From: Salinivirga sp035268865
GTDB lineage: Bacteria; Bacteroidota; Bacteroidia; Bacteroidales; Salinivirgaceae
DNA length: 31,036 nucleotides
Direction of reading: 5' to 3'
Assembly: GCF_035268865.1 (NCBI RefSeq)
Contig: NZ_DATFKB010000250.1
Span: forward strand, 1 to 31,036
The notes beneath the pieces are model-generated. The model saw nothing but the letters and a program-made list of their open reading frames with translations. It had not been told where the DNA came from and ran no database searches. Shown in pieces: positions 25,815-31,036 of this stretch. How positions within the stretch are numbered: the stretch's first letter is position 1; each line of letters opens with the position of its first letter. The position numbers and the translations under genes were made by a program.

Positions 25815-27737
25815 ATGAGTAAAGTAATAGGAATTGACTTAGGAACAACTAACTCGTGTGTTGCCGTAATGGAAGGGAATGAACCCGTAGTAATTCCTAA
25901 CAGTGAAGGAAAACGCACAACACCTTCAATGGTAGCTTTTGTGGAAAATGGTGAACGTAAAGTCGGTGACCCGGCAAAACGTCAGGCCATTACAAATTCA
26001 CAAAAAACCATTTCATCCATTAAAAGGTTTATGGGTGAAACCTACGAAAATGTAAGTAAAGAAGTAAAAAGAACTTCATACGAAGTTGTAAAAGGTGACA
26101 ACAATACACCACGCGTAAAAATTGACGATAGAAAATATACACCCCAGGAAATTTCTGCTATGGTACTTCAAAAAATGAAGAAAACCGCAGAAGATTATCT
26201 TGGACAAGACGTAACAAGTGCTGTAGTGACAGTTCCTGCATATTTTAACGACTCGCAGCGTCAGGCAACAAAAGAAGCTGGCGAAATTGCAGGTCTTAAA
26301 GTGGAACGCATTATTAACGAACCTACTGCAGCTTCATTGGCCTATGGTCTCGACAAGAGAGACAAAGACATGAAGATTGCTGTCTTTGACCTTGGTGGTG
26401 GTACATTCGATATCTCTATTCTTGAATTAGGCGATGGTGTATTTGAAGTAAAATCAACCAACGGTGATACTCACCTTGGTGGTGACGACTTTGATGAAGT
26501 AGTTATCGACTGGTTAGTAGATGAGTTCAAAAAAGACGAAGGTGCAGACCTGACTAAAGATCCAATGGCTATGCAGCGTCTCAAAGAAGCAGCAGAAAAA
26601 GCTAAGATCGAATTGTCAAGTGCAACCAGTACAGAAATCAACCTTCCATACATTATGCCTGTTGATGGTGTGCCTAAACACCTTGTGCGTTCATTGAGCC
26701 GCTCTAAATTTGAGCAACTTGCAGATCAGTTGATTCAGGCTACGCTTGAGCCTTGTAAAAAGGCAATGAGCGATGCCAATATCAGCAACTCCGATATTGA
26801 CGAGGTAATTCTTGTAGGTGGATCAACACGTATACCTGCAATTCAGAATGTAGTAAAAGATTTCTTCGGTAAAGACCCTTCAAAAGGTGTAAACCCTGAC
26901 GAAGTTGTTGCTGTTGGTGCTGCTATTCAGGGTGGTGTCTTGACAGGAGATGTAAAAGATGTATTGTTGCTTGACGTAACACCGTTATCTCTTGGTATTG
27001 AAACCATGGGTGGCGTAATGACCAAGCTCATCGAAGCCAATACTACAATACCAACCAAAAAATCAGAAACATTTACCACCGCGGCAGACAATCAGCCTTC
27101 TGTAGAAATTCATGTGCTGCAGGGTGAACGTTCAATGGCAAAAGATAACAAGTCAATTGGTCGGTTTCACCTCGATAATATACCGCCGGCACCTCGCGGA
27201 GTACCACAAATTGAAGTATCTTTCGATATCGATGCCAATGGTATCATGAATGTATCGGCAAAAGATAAAGGTACCGGAAAAGAGCAAAGCATCAGAATTG
27301 AGGCTTCTTCAGGGCTGAGTGATGATGAAATCAAGAAAATGAAAAATGAAGCTGAAGCCAATGCCGAAGAAGACAGAAAAGCAAAAGAAAGGATTGACAA
27401 AATCAACCAGGCTGATGCTACTATCTTCCAGACGGAGAAACAATTGAAAGAAATTGGGGATAAAATTCCGGCTGATAAGAAAAAACCAATCGAAGAGGCG
27501 CTGGAAAAACTCAAAGAAGCGCATAAGAAAGAAGATGTAGAGGAAATCGATAAGGCAATAAACGAGCTAAATACTGTTTTCCAGGCTGCTTCACAGGAAA
27601 TTTATAATGCTCAGCAGCAACAAGGCGGAGGACAAGAGCAACAAGATCAAGGTCAAGGTCAGGCTCAGGATGACTCCAAGAAAAAGAAAGGTGGAGACGA
27701 TGAGGTTACTGACGTAGATTTTGAAGAGGTGAAGTAA
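25815..27737 (+). CDS. dnaK: Molecular chaperone DnaK (Hsp70)
   Basis: A 640-residue Hsp70. The ATPase domain begins VIGIDLGTTNSCVAVMEG, with AVFDLGGGTFDISILELG and VGGSTRIPAIQ as phosphate and adenosine motifs. The substrate-binding domain starts near DVTPLSLGIETMGGVMTKLI and a helical lid follows. The C-terminal linker is Gln/Gly-rich and ends in the canonical acidic tail (VTDVDFEEVK). It refolds and protects proteins in the cytoplasm together with DnaJ and GrpE, neither of which is encoded here. No signal sequence. The gene stands alone, preceded by a hairpin region and closed by its own terminator, so it is probably separately heat-regulated (inference). Confidence 0.98.
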   Translation: MSKVIGIDLGTTNSCVAVMEGNEPVVIPNSEGKRTTPSMVAFVENGERKVGDPAKRQAITNSQKTISSIKRFMGETYENVSKEVKRTSYEVVKGDNNTPRVKIDDRKYTPQEISAMVLQKMKKTAEDYLGQDVTSAVVTVPAYFNDSQRQATKEAGEIAGLKVERIINEPTAASLAYGLDKRDKDMKIAVFDLGGGTFDISILELGDGVFEVKSTNGDTHLGGDDFDEVVIDWLVDEFKKDEGADLTKDPMAMQRLKEAAEKAKIELSSATSTEINLPYIMPVDGVPKHLVRSLSRSKFEQLADQLIQATLEPCKKAMSDANISNSDIDEVILVGGSTRIPAIQNVVKDFFGKDPSKGVNPDEVVAVGAAIQGGVLTGDVKDVLLLDVTPLSLGIETMGGVMTKLIEANTTIPTKKSETFTTAADNQPSVEIHVLQGERSMAKDNKSIGRFHLDNIPPAPRGVPQIEVSFDIDANGIMNVSAKDKGTGKEQSIRIEASSGLSDDEIKKMKNEAEANAEEDRKAKERIDKINQADATIFQTEKQLKEIGDKIPADKKKPIEEALEKLKEAHKKEDVEEIDKAINELNTVFQAASQEIYNAQQQQGGGQEQQDQGQGQAQDDSKKKKGGDDEVTDVDFEEVK

Positions 27738-27758
27738 TAGGTTAGCATTATTATAATC

Positions 27759-27790
27759 AAAAAGGGGTGCAAAGTGCATCCCTTTTTTTT
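27759..27790. terminator. Intrinsic terminator after dnaK
   Basis: GGGGTGCA (27764-27771) pairs with TGCATCCC (27775-27782) with one G-T pair and a 3-base loop. It is flanked by five A upstream and eight T (27783-27790). Confidence 0.92.
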
Positions 27791-27817
27791 ATCCTGCACT
27801 GTAGCAGTATAAAAAAA

Positions 27818-27848
27818 TTGCGTTTTTAGCATTTTTTATTTACATTCG
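27818..27848 (+). promoter_or_regulatory. Promoter of lpxK (TTG - 20 bases - TACATTCG)
   Basis: TTG at 27818-27820, a 20-base spacer and TACATTCG at 27841-27848 (one mismatch to TAnnTTTG) match the Bacteroidota primary-sigma promoter. It lies directly after the dnaK terminator and predicts a leader of about 15 bases before the ATG at 27870. Confidence 0.65.
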
Positions 27849-27869
27849 GCAAACTCAAAAAGGCATAAT

Positions 27870-28961
27870 ATGTTCCGTTGGCTACTGCTACCATTTACTT
27901 TTTTATACAGCATGATTGTCTGGATTCGCAACAAGATGTTTGATCTTAACCTATTGCCATCCAAGGAGTTTAATATTCCTTTAATTTCAGTAGGCAACAT
28001 TACGGTTGGAGGAACAGGTAAAACACCACATGTTGAGTATATCGTGCGATTACTCCATGAAGATCAAAAAATAGCAGTGCTTAGTCGGGGTTACAAAAGA
28101 GAAAAGAAAGGTTTCATTGTTGCCGGCAAAGAATCAACTTCATCAGAAATTGGTGATGAGCCCAAACAAATAAAAAGGAAATATCCTGATATTGGCATGG
28201 CTGTGGATGGCAACCGTGTAAAGGGAGTTGAAAAACTGATGAAGGGAGCAGCGGGTTTTGACCCTGACGTAATTTTACTTGATGATGCCTTTCAACACCG
28301 CTATGTAAAACCAGGCTTATCCATACTACTCGTTGATTTTAACAGACCCCTTGAAAAAGATTACATCATGCCTTACGGCCGGCTCCGGGAAAGTATGTAT
28401 GAGAAGAGAAGAGCCAATATTGTAATTGTTACTAAAACACCCAAAGAGCTTAAACCAATCGATAGGCGCATTATAGCTAAAGAGATGAAGCTCTTTCCTT
28501 ACCAAAGTCTTTATTTTACCTATCTTAAGTACGGGAATTTAACCCGCGTTTTTAGTCAGGACAAAGCACTTAGCTTTGAAGAGGCTAAAGAAAAAGAGTT
28601 TAATGTGCTGCTAATTACCGGTATTGCCAATCCTGTACCATTAAAAGAACACCTCTCTGAATATTTCAGTAATATAAGTCATCTGAACTTTAGCGACCAT
28701 CATAACTACGGCCCTAAAGATGTAAAACGTATTATTAAAGCATTTGATAAGATAGACAGCGACTACAAAATAATAATCACAACCGAAAAAGATGCTATTC
28801 GCATCAGTGATTCAAAAAGTTTTAAAGAATCGAGTTTGCCTATATATTATGTGCCGGTGGAGGTTGAGTTCCTCGACGATGATAAGGAAGATTTTAAAAA
28901 GCGGGTTTTTTCTTATATCTCAAACAATAAAAAACCATCAAGCCTTAACCGTACGATCTAA
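27870..28961 (+). CDS. lpxK: Tetraacyldisaccharide 4'-kinase (lipid A biosynthesis)
   Basis: A 363-residue inner-membrane-associated kinase that phosphorylates the 4' position of the lipid A disaccharide. The N-terminal hydrophobic helix (LLLPFTFLYSMIVWI) anchors it. The Walker A motif is NITVGGTGKTPHVEYI (GGTGKT at 47-52). Other family signatures are VLSRGYKREKKGF, ILLDDAFQHRYV and LPYGRLRE-like MPYGRLRES, and a late IIITTEKDAIRI. Length is slightly above that of E. coli LpxK (328). Its presence shows a Gram-negative outer membrane with lipid A. Its 3' end overlaps the convergent ribD gene by 24 bases, an unusually long convergent overlap for this window. Confidence 0.95.
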   Translation: MFRWLLLPFTFLYSMIVWIRNKMFDLNLLPSKEFNIPLISVGNITVGGTGKTPHVEYIVRLLHEDQKIAVLSRGYKREKKGFIVAGKESTSSEIGDEPKQIKRKYPDIGMAVDGNRVKGVEKLMKGAAGFDPDVILLDDAFQHRYVKPGLSILLVDFNRPLEKDYIMPYGRLRESMYEKRRANIVIVTKTPKELKPIDRRIIAKEMKLFPYQSLYFTYLKYGNLTRVFSQDKALSFEEAKEKEFNVLLITGIANPVPLKEHLSEYFSNISHLNFSDHHNYGPKDVKRIIKAFDKIDSDYKIIITTEKDAIRISDSKSFKESSLPIYYVPVEVEFLDDDKEDFKKRVFSYISNNKKPSSLNRTI

Positions 28962-30026
28962 TAAATCGCTTTCGCGGAAGTATTTGTATAAGATTGAGTT
29001 GCCCATAGGTGTTTTTGAGGCAGGTATTTCCTTAAAATCGGGAGCCTTTATACCATCTTTCAAATGTATTTCGCCTATAAACCTGCGTGTTTCATCCCAC
29101 ATATTTGCATTGATAAAGTGCTGAAGCACATAGGCACCGCCTTCTACTATTACAGATTGTATTGAACGTTTAAAAAGCTCCTCAATAACTGCATGTATGA
29201 TTGATGATTCCTGCCCGATCTTGATGTACTCAATTGTGTTGTTTTTCTCAGCTTTCAGCCAATTAAACACAAGTGTTTTTTGGTTTTTATCCAGGATATG
29301 ATATCCGGAAGGTACCTTTAGTTCAGGATCAATAAGTATGCGTAAGGGATTGCTTCCATGCCACTCTCGTGTATTTAATTTGGGGTTATCGAGTAAAGCA
29401 GTATTTTGTCCGACCAATATACTCTGTTCTTCTGCTCTCCAGCGGTGTACCAGGTGTTTAGCCATTTGATTTGTAAGCCATGTGGGGCGCAAATCGTCAG
29501 TATTATCACGATATATATCTAAAAAACCATCAGCACTTTCCGCCCATTTTAAAATAATCCATGGGCGTTTTTGGGTGTGGTAAGTAAAAAAGCGGCGGTT
29601 TAAAAACCAGCCCTGAGCCTTTTTAACCCCATGTATAACTTCTGTGCCGGCAGCCTCAAGTTTCTCAATCCCTTTCCCTGCCACTTTGGCATAAGGGTCA
29701 ACATTACTGATTACAACCCGGGGTATTTGATGCGCAGCAATTAAATCGCTGCAGGGAGGAGTTTTACCATGGTGCGCACAAGGTTCAAGATTAACGTAAA
29801 GCGTTGCTTTCTTCAGCAGATCAATTTTTTTAACCGAATGAATGGCGTTGACTTCGGCATGGGGTTTACCATAGGCCCTGTGAAAACCTTCACCAATAAT
29901 TTTATCTTCGTGTGTTATTACACATCCTACCATGGGATTCGGGGCTACATGACCAGCACCATTTTCAGCCAATTTAAAACACCTTTGCATCATGCGTTTG
30001 TCAAAATCTGTTATTTCTTGTCCCAT
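28938..30026 (-). CDS. ribD: Bifunctional riboflavin deaminase/reductase RibD
   Basis: A 362-residue riboflavin biosynthesis enzyme that deaminates and then reduces the pyrimidine intermediate after GTP cyclohydrolase II. The N-terminal deaminase has GKPHAEVNAI (H56, E58) and EPCAHHGKTPPCSDL (C83, C92), the zinc ligands and proton shuttle. The C-terminal reductase (from about residue 150) begins PWIILKWAESADGFL and continues ILIDPELKVP and VIVEGGAYVLQHF. I chose ATG 30026 because MGQEITDFDKRMMQ aligns with the usual N-terminus. An upstream in-frame ATG at 30086 would add 20 residues, and the candidate -7 box at 30114-30107 would place it within the transcript, so it cannot be excluded. Divergent from prmC; no riboflavin riboswitch was recognised upstream. 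Confidence 0.95.
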   Translation of the reverse strand: MGQEITDFDKRMMQRCFKLAENGAGHVAPNPMVGCVITHEDKIIGEGFHRAYGKPHAEVNAIHSVKKIDLLKKATLYVNLEPCAHHGKTPPCSDLIAAHQIPRVVISNVDPYAKVAGKGIEKLEAAGTEVIHGVKKAQGWFLNRRFFTYHTQKRPWIILKWAESADGFLDIYRDNTDDLRPTWLTNQMAKHLVHRWRAEEQSILVGQNTALLDNPKLNTREWHGSNPLRILIDPELKVPSGYHILDKNQKTLVFNWLKAEKNNTIEYIKIGQESSIIHAVIEELFKRSIQSVIVEGGAYVLQHFINANMWDETRRFIGEIHLKDGIKAPDFKEIPASKTPMGNSILYKYFRESDLLDRTVKA

Positions 30027-30106
30027 GGTATATCTTTTACTATTACTTTTATATTTTTTGAAGCTATTTGAATATTTAGCTCCCATTTAGTATTTTTAAT
30101 CCTGAT

Positions 30107-30114
30107 CAAAGTTA
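30107..30114 (-). promoter_or_regulatory. Candidate -7 box (TAACTTTG) for ribD
   Basis: Minus-strand match to TAnnTTTG, 80 bases before the preferred ribD start and 20 bases before the alternative ATG at 30086. No TTG is found at the -33 distance. Confidence 0.45.
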
Positions 30115-30130
30115 ATTTATATTTTTTTCA

Positions 30131-30970
30131 ATGACATACCAATCTTTATTAAAATCCTTTAGAGCAGCTCTTGCAGGGACTTATGAAACCTCAGAGACAG
30201 ATAGTTTGTTTTTTGTTGCGCTTGAGCACATCACAAGTATGTCCCGAACAGATTTTTACCTAAACACCAGTAAGGAAATAGAAGACAAACAGCATGCATG
30301 GTTCAAAGAAATATCAGAACGGCTAAAAACCGGCGAACCAGTGCAGTATATTCTCAATGAAGCCTGGTTCTTAGAACGGAAGTTTTATGTCGATCATAAT
30401 GTACTCATCCCCCGGTCTGAAACTGAGGAAATAATCGATATTGTAAAGCAATACGCTCCAAATGCCCGCAGTATACTTGATATCGGTACCGGATCAGGTT
30501 GTATTGCTGTTTCATTAAGTCTTGCAATGCCGGCAAATGTTTGGGCAATGGATTATGATGCACAAATATTGAAAATTGCTAAAAGAAATGCGGAATTCAA
30601 TGATGCGGAAGTGGAATTTTTCAGGGACAATATCCTTAATCCAATGAAAAACCGGGAAAAACCTTTTGATGTAATTGTCAGCAACCCACCATATGTAAAA
30701 GCATCTGAAAAGGGCTTAATGCAAAAAAATGTATTAGATTATGAACCTGATATAGCCTTGTTTGTGGAAGATAGCAATGCATTACAGTTTTATGAAGCTA
30801 TAAAAAAGTATGCCCAAAAAAATCTTTCGGCGACGGGTGTGATTATTATGGAAATTAATGAATCCCTTGGAGCTGAAACAAAAAATCTGTTTGATAGCGC
30901 TTACAGAACAGTAAAAGTAATAAAGGATATTCACAATAAAGACAGATTTGTAATAGCCGCACATGACTAA
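30131..30970 (+). CDS. prmC: Peptide chain release factor N5-glutamine methyltransferase
   Basis: A 279-residue cytoplasmic methyltransferase that modifies the GGQ glutamine of release factors RF1 and RF2. The N-terminal helical domain (about 1-90) leads to VLIPRSETEEII (canonical LIPRPETE), the SAM site SILDIGTGSGCIAVSLSL (115-131) and the NPPY motif (N185-Y188) that binds the glutamine side chain. The C-terminal strand reads ATGVIIMEINESLG. Length is typical. It is divergent from ribD (104 bases between the preferred starts), and the recX start overlaps its last eight bases, so both are one transcript. Confidence 0.95.
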   Translation: MTYQSLLKSFRAALAGTYETSETDSLFFVALEHITSMSRTDFYLNTSKEIEDKQHAWFKEISERLKTGEPVQYILNEAWFLERKFYVDHNVLIPRSETEEIIDIVKQYAPNARSILDIGTGSGCIAVSLSLAMPANVWAMDYDAQILKIAKRNAEFNDAEVEFFRDNILNPMKNREKPFDVIVSNPPYVKASEKGLMQKNVLDYEPDIALFVEDSNALQFYEAIKKYAQKNLSATGVIIMEINESLGAETKNLFDSAYRTVKVIKDIHNKDRFVIAAHD

Positions 30971-31036
30971 AGCTGAATATAGTAAATATCTTACAAAAGC
31001 CATGCAATGGTGCAGTCATACAGAGCGATGTAAGAC
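30963..31036 (+). CDS. recX: Regulatory protein RecX, N-terminal fragment cut by window edge
   Basis: From the ATG at 30963 the frame stays open to the window end (24 full codons). The visible peptide contains KAMQWCSHTERCK, which matches the conserved N-terminal helix of Bacteroidota RecX (A..yC...E.C). RecX binds RecA and limits its filaments. The start overlaps the prmC stop by eight bases, and prmC-recX order is common in this phylum as I recall. The call rests on a short stretch and context only. Confidence 0.7.
   Translation, partial: MTKAEYSKYLTKAMQWCSHTERCK

Noticed and set aside
29769..30071. 100-codon plus-strand frame opposite the ribD 5' half
   Set aside because: It runs antisense to the conserved RibD deaminase motifs and has no recognisable protein features.

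Overview
The window is chromosomal DNA from a member of the Bacteroidota, most likely a Bacteroidales/Marinilabiliales-type bacterium. The evidence is the gene families present: a patatin fused to an Omp85-like barrel, ribosomal protein S16 with a long acidic tail, a periplasmic propeller/Y_Y_Y sensor fused to a SpoIIE phosphatase, a type IX secretion-like C-terminal domain, and a PorT-like outer-membrane barrel. In addition, TAnnTTTG -7 promoter boxes recur, sometimes with a TTG about 20 bases upstream, and Shine-Dalgarno sequences are scarce. The taxonomic call below phylum is inference.

Left part (1-5740): a partial outer-membrane barrel gene on the minus strand; a 563-base gap holding two 96%-identical, hairpin-rich repeat units; an exported HExxH protein; dnaE (replicative polymerase alpha subunit); and trxA, closed by a very strong terminator. 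Then a DUF58 protein and the patatin/barrel protein run on the plus strand (5828-9019). They meet a minus-strand pair, a divergent uracil-DNA glycosylase and a YgjP-like metallopeptidase (9016-10464).

Middle (10556-17432): rpsP-rimM, then a large TPR/histidine-kinase/receiver hybrid in which several phosphotransfer residues look degenerate. Convergent to it lies an L-asparaginase II (PF06089-type) pseudogene with a broken start codon, an in-frame TAG and an in-frame TGA. Next to it are an AlbA_2-domain protein, a BadF-type N-acetylglucosamine kinase and xseB.

Right part (17562-31036): three large exported or envelope genes in a row, a repeat-built fibre-like protein, a modular surface protein with a type IX-like tail, and the propeller/SpoIIE sensor phosphatase. 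Then come dnaK behind a conspicuous hairpin, lpxK, ribD (convergent with lpxK), prmC and the start of recX. Most of the window is housekeeping. The accessory-looking parts are the repeat pair (548-867), the asparaginase wreck (14649-15639) and the surface/sensor block (17562-25667). I found no tRNA, rRNA, CRISPR array, transposase or phage integration signature, and no clearly new multi-gene system.
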